Counted from the stretch's first letter, positions 1 through 8,371 are shown. The stretch: 64,000 nt of DNA from Bacillus salipaludis (GCF_004358205.1 NZ_SMYO01000010.1:124001-188000), one strand, 5' to 3'. Notes: a model not told the origin generated them from the sequence alone. A program made the numbers and translations.

Positions 1-465
1 GGCAGCTTGTACCGTGACCACGTCACCGATAATCACTTCATAGCCATCCTTCTTTAAATTCGTTAAAATTTCTTTAACCTCAGTATCTTTTGAAATCGTT
101 AGTGTTTTAATATCCAAATCAAGAATCTTACAGATTGTTGCAGCACCTTGGGTAATATTCGAAAATCCAACAATCGCTGATTTTCGAGAAAACCCTTTTA
201 CAAGAGTGATGATACGTAAAACATCATAGCCGGTCACCTGAATGTCAATCACGGGTATCGATACGGCCTCCTGAATCAAGGACGCTGTACCACCGCGGCT
301 GATGATGACATGGTAGCCATTATTTTCGGCTTCCTTTGCAACAGCGACACCTTCATACAGGTTCCCTAATTCAATATCAAGTTGGAAATCTTTCACTTCC
401 TGCTGTATCTCTTTCATCATTTCGTATAGCCCCTCATACGGGACAATAACCAACGCTTTAATCAT
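1..465 (-). CDS. PrpR_N-domain transcriptional regulator, N-terminal part (runs off left edge)
   Basis: The visible 155 codons start MIKALVIVPYEGLYE and continue open to the window edge, so only the N-terminus is present. The sequence has the pattern of the PrpR_N sensor domain found at the N-terminus of PrpR-type sigma-54-dependent activators: a Rossmann-like fold with the segments VIISRGGTASLI, IPVIDIQVTGYDVLR and SAIVGFSNITQGA. In that family the domain binds a small effector and is followed by an AAA+ sigma-54 interaction domain and a Fis-type helix-turn-helix; those parts would lie left of base 1 and are inferred. The ATG is preceded by GGTGAGGGG and lies 13 nt after the larE stop, so the two are probably co-transcribed. 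Its position suggests that it controls the lar/permease genes to its right. Confidence 0.7.
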   Translation of the reverse strand, partial: MIKALVIVPYEGLYEMMKEIQQEVKDFQLDIELGNLYEGVAVAKEAENNGYHVIISRGGTASLIQEAVSIPVIDIQVTGYDVLRIITLVKGFSRKSAIVGFSNITQGAATICKILDLDIKTLTISKDTEVKEILTNLKKDGYEVIIGDVVTVQAA

Positions 466-478
466 ATCCCCTCACCTA

Positions 479-1330
479 CTAAATATCCTCTATTTTTTTA
501 TTTTCCATCAAGGACTCACCTTTAATAAAGCTTGGTGTTAGCACTTTATTCATGCTGCCGCTCACATAGCCTTGAAGATCAAGTGTGACATATTTATAGC
601 CGAAACGCTGCAAATTTTCTTGGATTTCTTGATGGTTTGCTAAAATTAACTGCATATCTTGAGGTTCCACTTCAATCCTGGCAATCTCTTCATGAGTCCG
701 GACGCGCACTTGTCGAATCCCTAGTAATTTCAGATAAGCCTCGGACTTTTCTACCTTAGTTAATTTTTCCTTGGTAATTCTTTCACCATAGGCAATACGG
801 GATGATAGGCAGGCAAAGGATGGTTTTTCCCAAGTAGGCAGGTTTAATTGCTTTGAAAGCTCACGAATCTCTTCTTTAAAAAGATTCGCCTCCTGAAGCG
901 GCCCGCGCACGCCATGCTCTCTCGCTGCGCGGACGCCAGGACGATGTTCACTCATGTCATCGGCAATTAAACCATAGACCACGTTTTGAAATCCCTTCTG
1001 GTGCATAATCGGTACGATTTCTTCGAACAACCCATTTTTACAAAAATAGCAGCGGTTTCGGTCATTTTCTGCGTAGCCAGGGATATCAAGTTCGGAGGTT
1101 TCAATCACTTTATGTGTGGCGCCAATCAGTTTGGCAAGCTTTTTCGCTTCTTCTAGTTCACTTGAAGGGTATGTTTCCGAATCAGCCGTCACTGCCAAAA
1201 CGTTTTCAACACCTAAAACATCAACTGCTACTTTTAATAAAAACGTACTGTCGACACCGCCAGAAAAAGCAACGACCACATTGCCCATCTCATTTAAGAT
1301 ATCTTTCAAACGCTCGTATTTCTCGTTCAT
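479..1330 (-). CDS. larE: LarE, ATP-dependent sacrificial sulfur transferase
   Basis: LarE thiolates the pyridinium-3,5-biscarboxylic acid mononucleotide made by LarB during synthesis of the nickel-pincer nucleotide (NPN) cofactor of lactate racemase-type enzymes. The PP-loop ATP pyrophosphatase motif SGGVDS is at residues 23-28. A later segment PSFACLSSR carries the cysteine that should correspond to the sulfur-donating residue of L. plantarum LarE; this is a recollection-based alignment. A CYFC pair lies further upstream in the protein. At about 283 aa it has normal family length. An in-frame GTG exists at 1342, but AGGTGG lies 8 nt before the ATG at 1330, so 1330 was chosen. A terminator separates it from the upstream permease gene, so it may have its own promoter. 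Confidence 0.9.
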   Translation of the reverse strand: MNEKYERLKDILNEMGNVVVAFSGGVDSTFLLKVAVDVLGVENVLAVTADSETYPSSELEEAKKLAKLIGATHKVIETSELDIPGYAENDRNRCYFCKNGLFEEIVPIMHQKGFQNVVYGLIADDMSEHRPGVRAAREHGVRGPLQEANLFKEEIRELSKQLNLPTWEKPSFACLSSRIAYGERITKEKLTKVEKSEAYLKLLGIRQVRVRTHEEIARIEVEPQDMQLILANHQEIQENLQRFGYKYVTLDLQGYVSGSMNKVLTPSFIKGESLMENKKIEDI

Positions 1331-1497
1331 GCAGATTTCCACCTATCTATATTTTTCATATATATTTTATTGATCCAAAACAAGCTGTTTAAAAAACGTT
1401 TTTATTCTTTGCATTTTGCAACACATTTTAATTATAAGCAAATTTCTTCTAAAGTAAAAGAAATTACTAAAGCGATTTCAAGAATATATTTTTAATA

Positions 1498-1540
1498 AAA
1501 AAAGGGCCATTTCATAGAATCTCTATAAAACGGCCCCCTT
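1498..1540 (-). terminator. Rho-independent terminator of the GntP-family permease gene
   Basis: A GGGCC...GGCCC hairpin at 1504-1536, with additional pairing inside, is followed on the minus strand by a T-rich tract. It sits directly downstream of the permease stop codon. Confidence 0.75.
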
Positions 1541-1547
1541 CTGTTTT

Positions 1548-2882
1548 TTATAAGAACATATCTAATATTAAAGTAAATACTAATCCGCATACACCAACGA
1601 TTGTGGAAAGAACTGTATAGGTTCCGAATGCTTCCTTCAAACTCATACCTAGCGATTCCTTAACCATCCAGAATCCTGCGTCGTTAACGTGTGATGCGAT
1701 GGCACTGCCTGCACCTGTTGCAAGTGCAACTAGCTCTAAGTTAACATCAGGCATAGTAGCAAGCAATGGAAGCACTAAACCAGGAGTTGTTAAGGTTGCA
1801 ACAGTTCCGGATCCCAGACAGACACGCAGTAAAGCTGCCACAATCCAAGCAAACAGAACCGGTGACATATGAGAACCTTCGAATAATTTAGCAACATAAT
1901 CACCAACGCCGCCATCAACAATAACCTGCTTTAAGGCACCGCCGCCGCCGATAATTAATAGCAGCATTCCCAATGCATTTACTGCTGAACCACAGGAATC
2001 CATCAACGTCTTCATTGGAGTTCTTCTGCGCAATCCCATTGTGTAAATGGCGAATAAAACAGAAAGAATCATAGCCGTGTCAGAGTTTGTGATAAAGCGA
2101 ATAATTGTGATGAACGTATTTTCTTTAAATCCTACCATATCGACAACGGCACCAATAGCCATTAAGATAACTGGGAATAAAGCTGTAAATACGCTGATTC
2201 CAAATCCAGGTGTTTCTTCTAATTTAAAAGATTTTGCAACACCAAAAGAGGCACTGCCCTCTCTAGTGAATGCTGTTGGGACAATTTTTTGAGCAATCTT
2301 TGGATACCAAATGCCAGCAATGATAACAGTTGGAATTGCAACAATGATTCCATAAAGTAACATTAATCCAACATTTGCATGATACTCTGCTGCAACTGCG
2401 ATAGGGCCTGGATGCGGTGGCAAGAACGCATGTGCCACAAGAGCAGCGGTAACCATCGGAAGACCTAATTTTACAATAGAAACTTTTAATTCCTTTGCGA
2501 TAGAGAAGATAATTGGAATTAATAATACAATCGTAACTTCAAGGAATAAAGCGATACCACAAATGAACGAAGCAATTAATACAGCCCATTGGATTCGTTT
2601 TTCCCCAAATCGGTTGATTAGCGTGGTCGCAATACGATTTGCACCACCGGAATCAGCGATTAATCGGCCAAGCATTGCCCCAAGACCAAATATGATTCCA
2701 ATATGACCAAGTGTTCCGCCTAAACCGGTTTCAATTGATTTAACAACATCCTTCATTGGAATTCCCAATAATAAGGCAACGATAAATGAAACAATAATCA
2801 AGGATACAAATGTGTTCAATTTAAAGCGCATAATTAAAATAAGTAATAATAGTACCCCTATTGCAATTATTACTAAAGGCAT
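1548..2882 (-). CDS. GntP-family (gluconate/hydroxy-acid) permease
   Basis: A 444-residue, very hydrophobic protein with about a dozen membrane segments and typical GntP-family stretches: an N-terminal hydrophobic pair, the VAHAFLPPHPGPIAVAA loop, and a C-terminal LRVCLGSGTVATLTTPGL followed by NDAGFWMVKE. The family imports gluconate and related sugar or hydroxy acids by H+ symport. Length is normal (about 440-450 aa). The ATG is preceded by GGGGGGA. It lies between the terminator of larBC and larE, so it is probably the importer for whatever hydroxy acid the lar-dependent enzyme handles; that link is inference. A candidate CcpA site lies about 200 bp upstream. The exact substrate cannot be read from the sequence. 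Confidence 0.88.
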   Translation of the reverse strand: MPLVIIAIGVLLLLILIMRFKLNTFVSLIIVSFIVALLLGIPMKDVVKSIETGLGGTLGHIGIIFGLGAMLGRLIADSGGANRIATTLINRFGEKRIQWAVLIASFICGIALFLEVTIVLLIPIIFSIAKELKVSIVKLGLPMVTAALVAHAFLPPHPGPIAVAAEYHANVGLMLLYGIIVAIPTVIIAGIWYPKIAQKIVPTAFTREGSASFGVAKSFKLEETPGFGISVFTALFPVILMAIGAVVDMVGFKENTFITIIRFITNSDTAMILSVLFAIYTMGLRRRTPMKTLMDSCGSAVNALGMLLLIIGGGGALKQVIVDGGVGDYVAKLFEGSHMSPVLFAWIVAALLRVCLGSGTVATLTTPGLVLPLLATMPDVNLELVALATGAGSAIASHVNDAGFWMVKESLGMSLKEAFGTYTVLSTIVGVCGLVFTLILDMFL

Positions 2883-3298
2883 AATTGATTCCCCCCAACT
2901 TCCTTGTTTAATTTTTAATATAAAAATGCTGATAATTGCTATTACACATGACGTATGGATGGTCTTTACATATAATGTTTCTTACTTAACCAATTTCATT
3001 TTCTTAGCAGAAGAACAAAATTGCAACACAATCTACCCAAAAGGATATCGATTCTAAAAAACTTGTTGTTTATCGCATCACATGTGAACGTTTTCATTTT
3101 ATAATCTATGAATAATCTTGTCAATAGGACAGGGAGGATTATTTTTTGTCTCTTTTTTCAACATATATCTTAATTCACTGTTAGATTGCCATTTAATATG
3201 GCAATAAAAGAGTCAAAGATGTCTTGTTTGCAAGGACACTAGAGAGTTTCGTTTCTATTCTCTCCAAAAAAGTTCCAAGGCAATACGGCTTTTTTCAC
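2883..3298. other. Intergenic region upstream of the permease gene
   Basis: About 416 bp with no convincing gene. It holds a candidate cre site (3082-3096) overlapping the palindrome TCACATGTGA (3078-3087), an inverted repeat TTGCCAT-N5-ATGGCAA (3186-3204), a small TGTCTTG/CAAGGACA hairpin (3220-3238), and the decamer TTGCAACACA (3021-3030) that recurs upstream of larE. Confidence 0.5.
3082..3096. promoter_or_regulatory. Candidate cre (CcpA) site
   Basis: ATGTGAACGTTTTCA matches the Bacillus cre consensus WTGNAANCGNWNNCW at all constrained positions but one. It lies about 200 bp upstream of the permease start. Carbon catabolite control of a hydroxy-acid permease would be sensible, but this is a pattern match only. 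Confidence 0.35.
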
Positions 3299-3342
3299 TC
3301 AAAAAAAAATGCGGATAAAAGGCGTAAGCCTTTATCCGCATT
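3299..3342 (-). terminator. Rho-independent terminator of larB-larC
   Basis: A hairpin with arms TGCGGATAAAGGC and GCCTTTTATCCGCA and a TTAC loop is followed on the minus strand by a run of about ten T. It abuts the larC2 stop codon. Confidence 0.92.
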
Positions 3343-3811
3343 AATCTTGATCTATTGTTTTCCATATATGTTCATACACATGTTTCAACGGGATGGTATG
3401 AAGCTTTGCCAATTCTTTGCATTCCTCATACTCTGGAGCTCTTTGCACAAGCTTGCCTTCGTAATATCCCTCCTTCACGGTGACAGGTCCCCACACTGTT
3501 TCTACACATTTAAACTGTCTTTCTAGCCTGTGGACCGTTAAGGGATAATAGCGTATACCCAATGTTGTTGTTTCTTTAAATAAAATCTCTTTCATTTTAT
3601 CTAGTTTATGACGAGATGACAGGAGCTGAAGCAAAACTCCCGGTCGATTTTTTTTCATATAAATAGGTGTATAAAATACATCATTGGCCCCAGCTTCAAA
3701 AAGTAAATCCATGACATAACCGAGCCATTCACCTGGTATATCATCAAGATTTACTTCTATTTTAATCATTTCATCATCAATATGTTCGTTGTTATGAGGA
3801 TGAGAAACCAT
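3341..3811 (-). CDS. larC: LarC C-terminal part (LarC2), nickel insertion protein
   Basis: A 156-residue protein matching the C-terminal domain of LarC, the CTP-dependent nickel chelatase that inserts Ni into the pincer nucleotide. Family landmarks are EVNLDDIPGEWLGYVMD near the start, then YTPIYMKKNRPGVLL and the ECKELAKLHTIPLK tail. It is in the SAME frame as larC1: after the larC1 TAG there are six sense codons and then this ATG. Its own strong AGGAGG lies 6-8 nt before the ATG, so independent initiation or reinitiation is the simplest reading. In L. plantarum larC1 and larC2 are joined by a programmed frameshift; here only stop-codon readthrough could give a fused LarC. Confidence 0.88.
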   Translation of the reverse strand: MVSHPHNNEHIDDEMIKIEVNLDDIPGEWLGYVMDLLFEAGANDVFYTPIYMKKNRPGVLLQLLSSRHKLDKMKEILFKETTTLGIRYYPLTVHRLERQFKCVETVWGPVTVKEGYYEGKLVQRAPEYEECKELAKLHTIPLKHVYEHIWKTIDQD

Positions 3812-3829
3812 TTTTACTCCTCCTATGGT

Positions 3830-4675
3830 CTATTCCCCAATGATAACACGAAGTACATTGGGATGGTCTTTAAAGGTTTTTGTTCCAGCACCATATCCAA
3901 TTGATTCTACTTTCATAGAGGGAATCGGGCAATATTCTTCTGCCAGCACAGCAGCTATGGCTGCACCTGTTGGGGTTGTAAGTTCAAATCGTACATTGCT
4001 TTGTTCAATCGGTACACCCTTTAGTACTTCGAGTGTCGCTGGAGCAGGAACTGGATAAATCCCGTGATCAATATGTATTTTCCCTGCGCCGACAGGAACG
4101 GGTGAAGATTTTATTATCTTTATGCCCAACTGATGAATTAAAATGGCAGCTCCGACAATATCAATGATCGAATCTACTGCACCAACTTCATGAAAATGAA
4201 CTTTTTCTAATGGCAAACCATGAATATGCCCTTCCGCTTCACCTATTTTCCGAAAGATTTTTAAGGAAGTCTCTTTCACTTCAGTTGCCAAGTCTGATGA
4301 TTCAATCATTTTTACAATATCATTGTATGAACGGTGGTGGTGATGATGGTCATGTTCATGATGGTGATCATGCTCGTGATGGTGATGTACATGATCGTGG
4401 TCATGCTTATGTTCATGATGATGTTCATGATGGTGGTCATGCTCATGATGGTGATGTTCATGATCGTGGTCAGGTTGTGTTAACACTACATTAAACTTAG
4501 TACTGGTGATCCCGTTCTTCAAGATTTTCTTCCAAGTCAATTGATATTCATCTTCAAAATGAAGCTTTTTAAATTCTTCCACTAAAATAGCCGGATCTGC
4601 CCCTGCATCTAAAAGAGCTCCAATAAACATATCACCGCTGATCCCTGAAAAACAATCGATATATAGAGTTTTCAT
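3830..4675 (-). CDS. larC: LarC N-terminal part (LarC1), nickel insertion protein with His-rich segment
   Basis: A 281-residue N-terminal part of LarC. It begins MKTLYIDCFSGISGDM, the family hallmark, and ends shortly after VESIGYGAGTKTF at VIIGE. Residues 69-114 contain 31 histidines mixed with Asp/Glu, a likely Ni-binding or storage segment inserted between the N-terminal lobe and the rest; LarC proteins often have a His-rich stretch in this position. HVHEVGAVDS-like sequence (residues FHEVGAVDSIID) follows. The ATG overlaps the larB TGA as ATGA, so translation is coupled. The gene ends in TAG, 18 nt before the in-frame ATG of larC2. Confidence 0.9.
   Translation of the reverse strand: MKTLYIDCFSGISGDMFIGALLDAGADPAILVEEFKKLHFEDEYQLTWKKILKNGITSTKFNVVLTQPDHDHEHHHHEHDHHHEHHHEHKHDHDHVHHHHEHDHHHEHDHHHHHRSYNDIVKMIESSDLATEVKETSLKIFRKIGEAEGHIHGLPLEKVHFHEVGAVDSIIDIVGAAILIHQLGIKIIKSSPVPVGAGKIHIDHGIYPVPAPATLEVLKGVPIEQSNVRFELTTPTGAAIAAVLAEEYCPIPSMKVESIGYGAGTKTFKDHPNVLRVIIGE
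4334..4471 (-). repeat. larC: Low-complexity CAT/CAC-rich tract coding the LarC1 poly-His segment
   Basis: Degenerate tandem repeats of short His/Asp/Glu codon groups encode LarC1 residues 69-114. Such tracts expand and contract by slippage, so length may vary between strains. Confidence 0.8.
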
Positions 4676-5430
4676 CCCTTTTTTGCTCCTTTTTTTGCTA
4701 TGTTATCAATTAGTACAGCGTTGTAGGCAGCACCAAACCCATTGTCGATATTCACAACGCTAATACCAGAAGCGCATGAATTCAACATGGTCAGCAACGC
4801 GGACAAACCATTAAAATTGGCACCATAACCAACGCTTGTTGGAACTGCAATGAGCGGATGTGTTACGAGACCCCCAACGACACTTGGAAGAGCGCCTTCC
4901 ATTCCTGCTACCACAATTGAAACAGTCGCCTGTTGAATTTGTTCAATATTATCAAATAAGCGATGAATCCCAGCGACCCCAACATCATAAAAACGACGAA
5001 CTTCACTTCCTAATGCTTCAGCTGTAATTGCAGCCTCTTCTGCTACTCTTAGATCTGATGTACCAGCACAAACAATTGCAATATATCCTTGATAAGATTC
5101 CTTTCCATTTATGTTTTTTTTCCAGTAGAGAATCTGTGCGGTTTCATTATAAATAAATTCAGGATGTTCACGAAGGATATAATCAGCTTTTTCTTTTGAA
5201 ATTCGTGTAACTAATATATTTTGATCTTTTGATCTGATTGCTTTTATAATGGAATGGATTTGTTCTTTCGTTTTCCCTTCCCCATAAATCACCTCTGGGA
5301 ACCCTTGACGATTCTTCCGGTGGTGGTCGACTTTTGCAAATCCTAAATCCTCATATGTGGCTAACTTTTCTTTCGCCTCTGAAACACTTAATTTACCCGT
5401 CTGAACTTGCTGCAATATCTCTTCCAACAT
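4672..5430 (-). CDS. larB: LarB, pyridinium-3,5-biscarboxylic acid mononucleotide synthase
   Basis: LarB carboxylates nicotinic acid adenine dinucleotide and cleaves it to give the first intermediate of the nickel-pincer nucleotide. The C-terminal half resembles PurE/AIR carboxylase (IAIVCAGTSDLRVAEEAA, GVAGIHRLFD, VVAGMEGALPSVVGGLV), as in all LarB proteins. Length of about 252 aa is normal. A GTG at 5439 is in frame, but AAGGTGAG sits 8 nt before the ATG at 5430, so the latter was chosen. It is the first gene of larB-larC1-larC2 and overlaps larC1 by 4 nt. Confidence 0.92.
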   Translation of the reverse strand: MLEEILQQVQTGKLSVSEAKEKLATYEDLGFAKVDHHRKNRQGFPEVIYGEGKTKEQIHSIIKAIRSKDQNILVTRISKEKADYILREHPEFIYNETAQILYWKKNINGKESYQGYIAIVCAGTSDLRVAEEAAITAEALGSEVRRFYDVGVAGIHRLFDNIEQIQQATVSIVVAGMEGALPSVVGGLVTHPLIAVPTSVGYGANFNGLSALLTMLNSCASGISVVNIDNGFGAAYNAVLIDNIAKKGAKKG

Positions 5431-5720
5431 TTTTTTCACTCACCTTAAACGATCTTGTTCAATTCAAACCATATCAACTATTATTTTCTTTGGCCGTTCA
5501 AAAATACTATTTTTCAGCCCCTCCAATTATAGAATAATCTTTGCGTAAATGCATAGTTGACTTTATTATTAAATAAATATTAAAACCGTTTCTATTATGT
5601 ATAACGTACCCGTAAGTATTTAAATATGTTTTTCTTAATGTGATTTTATGGTAATCCCTGTCGGTTATACAAGCCGATTTGGAATTTTGTTTACACTTAA
5701 TTGAGCAGTAAATTTATAGA
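5431..5720. other. Intergenic region upstream of larB
   Basis: About 290 bp, AT-rich. On the minus strand a TATAAT hexamer near 5526-5531 could be the -10 of a larB promoter, with only a weak -35 match 17 nt upstream. A degenerate cre-like AGAAACGGTTTT lies near 5584-5598. No gene is visible. Confidence 0.3.
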
Positions 5721-5761
5721 ACAAAGCTTGTTCCAGTATTGTCACTGGAACAGGTTTTGTT
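5721..5761 (-). terminator. Rho-independent terminator after the FAH-family gene
   Basis: A long hairpin (TGTTCCAGT paired with ACTGGAACA, extended by AACAAA/TTTGTT) immediately follows the stop codon; the downstream T tract is weak. Confidence 0.65.
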
Positions 5762-5763
5762 TA

Positions 5764-6645
5764 TTATTGTAGAATACTTTTTAACTCCCCAATAGATTCA
5801 ATTGAAACAACCATTTCATCACCGGATTTTAACCAGTTTTGTTTTTCCTCTGGATATCCCAGGATGACACCATCAGGGGTCCCTGTAAAAATAAGATCTC
5901 CAGGCTTTAAAGTCATATGCTGCGAAATATAACTCACCAAAGTTGCGCAGTTAAAAATCATATCCTTTGTATTCGCTTTTTGGCGAACTTCTCCATTCAC
6001 TCGGCATTCAATCGTTAAATGGTTGGGATTGATTTCATCACTTGTCACAACATATGGGCCAATAGGAGCGAACCCGTCCGGAGTTTTTCCAAGAAGCCAT
6101 TGTCCAGTTTTGAATTGCCAATCTCTCGCAGAAACATCATTACCAGCTGTATAACCAAAGACATAGGACAATGCTTCTTCCTCTGAAACATTTTTGACTG
6201 TTTTGCCGACTACAAGAACAAGCTCCGCCTCATAATCCATTTTTCCAACACCTTCTGGAATAATAACAGGCTCTTGGTGGGCCGCTAAAGTATTATTAAA
6301 TTTACTGAATAAAATCGGTGAAGTTGGAATATCCATATTAGACTCTTTGGCATGATTAATATAGTTTAAGCCGACACAAATAATTTTTTCCGGATTCGTC
6401 ACAACTGGTGCGTAGGTTACAGCATCGTCCGAAATAAATAATTCATCATTTCTGTGTGATATAGACCGTTCTACTAAACTTGTAAGTTTAGCCAGCCCTT
6501 CCTCAGAATGAGAGATTACCTCTTTTAAGGTAACTGGAACGGACTGCTCGAAGGCTTGGGCTGCTTCTTTAATATCTAAAATCCCAAAATCTGTTTTCAC
6601 CCCTAAACAAATCTCATCGTTTTTCTTAAATTGAAGCAGTTTCAT
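5764..6645 (-). CDS. Fumarylacetoacetate hydrolase (FAH) family protein
   Basis: A 293-residue metal-dependent hydrolase/decarboxylase of the FAH superfamily. Landmarks are IICVGLNYINHAKES, the metal-binding DYEAELVLVVGK, GYTAGNDVSARDWQ, and the C-terminal FTGTPDGVILG. Relatives cleave or decarboxylate acylpyruvates, oxaloacetate or aromatic-catabolite diketo acids; the substrate cannot be assigned. An in-frame start at 6681 would add 12 residues before MKLLQFKK, but AGAGGAG precedes the ATG at 6645. The gene is flanked by terminators, so it is probably monocistronic. Confidence 0.88.
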   Translation of the reverse strand: MKLLQFKKNDEICLGVKTDFGILDIKEAAQAFEQSVPVTLKEVISHSEEGLAKLTSLVERSISHRNDELFISDDAVTYAPVVTNPEKIICVGLNYINHAKESNMDIPTSPILFSKFNNTLAAHQEPVIIPEGVGKMDYEAELVLVVGKTVKNVSEEEALSYVFGYTAGNDVSARDWQFKTGQWLLGKTPDGFAPIGPYVVTSDEINPNHLTIECRVNGEVRQKANTKDMIFNCATLVSYISQHMTLKPGDLIFTGTPDGVILGYPEEKQNWLKSGDEMVVSIESIGELKSILQ

Positions 6646-6721
6646 CGTGCCACATCTCCTCTTAGTTTTATGACTTTTCAAATAATATATTGGTACATAC
6701 TTTACTCAAAATCAACTTATA

Positions 6722-6758
6722 AAAAAATTTGCCCCCTCAGAAACTCACTTCTAAGGGG
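6722..6758 (-). terminator. Rho-independent terminator of the glutamate-synthase-like gene
   Basis: Hairpin CCCCTTAGAA/TTTCTGAGGGG followed on the minus strand by a T-rich stretch, just past the stop at 6770. Confidence 0.85.
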
Positions 6759-6769
6759 ACAAGACTCAA

Positions 6770-8371
6770 TTAACTTGCACCAATATGCTGCTCGATTTCA
6801 TTTAAAATACTCTCAAGAGAAGTTACAACACCCTTTTCATCCTTGTAACTAATATGTCTAGGCTTAAAATGTACGGGTGAGTCAATACCGGCTGCGGCTG
6901 CAACCCGAAATAAACCCTTACGTAGTGTGACAAGATAGTTCACAACACGGTATTTCTTTTCATCGATTACAAGTGCCTTTTGCAGGTCGGGATCAGTTGT
7001 TGTAACCCCAACTGGACAGGTATTGGAATTACATTTTAAGGTCTGAATACATCCAACCGTTATCATAAAACCACGGGCAATATTCACCAAATCTGCTCCC
7101 ATGGCAAGCGCAATCGCAATGCGGTCAGGGGTAAACAGTTTCCCTGATGCGATGATTTTCACCCGGTCGCGTACCCCATATTTATGAAGCGTGGAGACCA
7201 AAATTGGAAGAGCTGACTTTAGTGGTAATCCAACGCTATCAATCAGTTCCTGGTAGGATGCTCCTGTGCCACCTTCACCGCCATCTACCGTAATAAAGTC
7301 CGGGCCTTTTCCGGTTTCTTTCATATATCTTGCTAATTGTTCTACACTGTCATTCCCACCGACAACAATCTTCATTCCGACTGGTTTTCCTGTTGTATCG
7401 CGGATTTTTTCAATAAACTCACACATTGAAGGAACATCACTGAACTGATGGAAACGGTTCGGGCTATCTACCGATTTATACGGTTCAACCTTCCGAATTT
7501 CGGCAATTTCAGGGGTGACTTTTTCTCCGTCAATATGACCGCCCCGCGTTTTCGCTCCTTGGGCAAGTTTAAGTTCAAATGCTTTTACCTGCGGAATCTC
7601 ACTCTTGCGTTTCAACTCATTCCAATCCACGCCCCCATCTTTATCACGTACTCCAAAAAGACCAGGGCCAATCTGCATAATAATATCTACTCCGCCCTCT
7701 AAATGGTATGGGGATAAGCCGCCTTCACCTGTATTCATCCAGGTCCCTTTTGCTAAGGCCAGGCCTTTAGAAAGGGCGGTAACTGCATTTTTTCCAAGAG
7801 CACCATAGCTCATCGCAGACATACCGATTAACCCCTTTAATACAAAAGGGTGCTTACAATTAGGACCTACCACTACGGCATCATCATCGTGCAATAAATA
7901 GGCAAGTGCCTCTTCATCCTCCCATTTTTCCTTTCTTTGTGAAAAAAGCGGATCTCGCAGTAATAGATACCTTTTTGTGTTCACCTTTGTTTCCCGATCC
8001 ATTTTCTCTTCTTCCGCCAATTTTGGAAACATATCATTACGGACAAAAAGCCCTTCTTCCTCAAAATCACGTTTCGACCCAAAGGCAACAACATCCCGTT
8101 TGTACTTGGCACTTTTTACGATATGTTCATATTCATCCCTCGAAAAGGGCTTTCCCTCTGTATCGCTGTTGAACCAATATTGGCGAAACTCCGGACCGAC
8201 TTTTTCTAAAAAATAACGCATCCTTCCTAATACCGGATAATTCCTTAAAATGGAATGCATCTTTTGATTTCGATCCAACCTTAACAAATAGACAAGTAAA
8301 ATCAAAAGTCCAATAATAATAACAACAAAAACGATAAATCCAATAATCGTGAAGACATCCGCGATATTCAT
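6770..8371 (-). CDS. Membrane-anchored FMN-binding glutamate-synthase-family protein
   Basis: A 533-residue protein with one N-terminal membrane helix (about residues 5-28) and a cytoplasmic FMN/Fe-S domain like the synthase domain of glutamate synthase large subunit. It shows GEGGLSPYHLEGG, VDGGEGGTGASYQELID and a cysteine cluster CIQTLKCNSNTCPVG that should bind a 3Fe-4S-type centre. The amidotransferase domain of true GltB is absent, so this is the stand-alone GltS-like family of Bacillus (YerD-like), whose substrate is not established. SD AAGGAGG supports the ATG at 8371 rather than one at 8389. Terminators flank both sides. Confidence 0.88.
   Translation of the reverse strand: MNIADVFTIIGFIVFVVIIIGLLILLVYLLRLDRNQKMHSILRNYPVLGRMRYFLEKVGPEFRQYWFNSDTEGKPFSRDEYEHIVKSAKYKRDVVAFGSKRDFEEEGLFVRNDMFPKLAEEEKMDRETKVNTKRYLLLRDPLFSQRKEKWEDEEALAYLLHDDDAVVVGPNCKHPFVLKGLIGMSAMSYGALGKNAVTALSKGLALAKGTWMNTGEGGLSPYHLEGGVDIIMQIGPGLFGVRDKDGGVDWNELKRKSEIPQVKAFELKLAQGAKTRGGHIDGEKVTPEIAEIRKVEPYKSVDSPNRFHQFSDVPSMCEFIEKIRDTTGKPVGMKIVVGGNDSVEQLARYMKETGKGPDFITVDGGEGGTGASYQELIDSVGLPLKSALPILVSTLHKYGVRDRVKIIASGKLFTPDRIAIALAMGADLVNIARGFMITVGCIQTLKCNSNTCPVGVTTTDPDLQKALVIDEKKYRVVNYLVTLRKGLFRVAAAAGIDSPVHFKPRHISYKDEKGVVTSLESILNEIEQHIGAS

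Noticed and set aside
3000..3032. Sigma-54 promoter upstream of the permease gene
   Set aside because: GG and GC are 11 nt apart instead of 10 and the -24 box is TTGGGTA; unlike the perfect site at 59819 it does not meet the consensus.
3812..3832. Programmed ribosomal frameshift joining larC1 and larC2
   Set aside because: The two parts are already in the same frame, separated by TAG and six sense codons, so a frameshift cannot fuse them.
4210..4494. Plus-strand reading frame rich in His, Asp and Gly opposite larC1
   Set aside because: It is the antisense shadow of the poly-His codon repeat in larC1.
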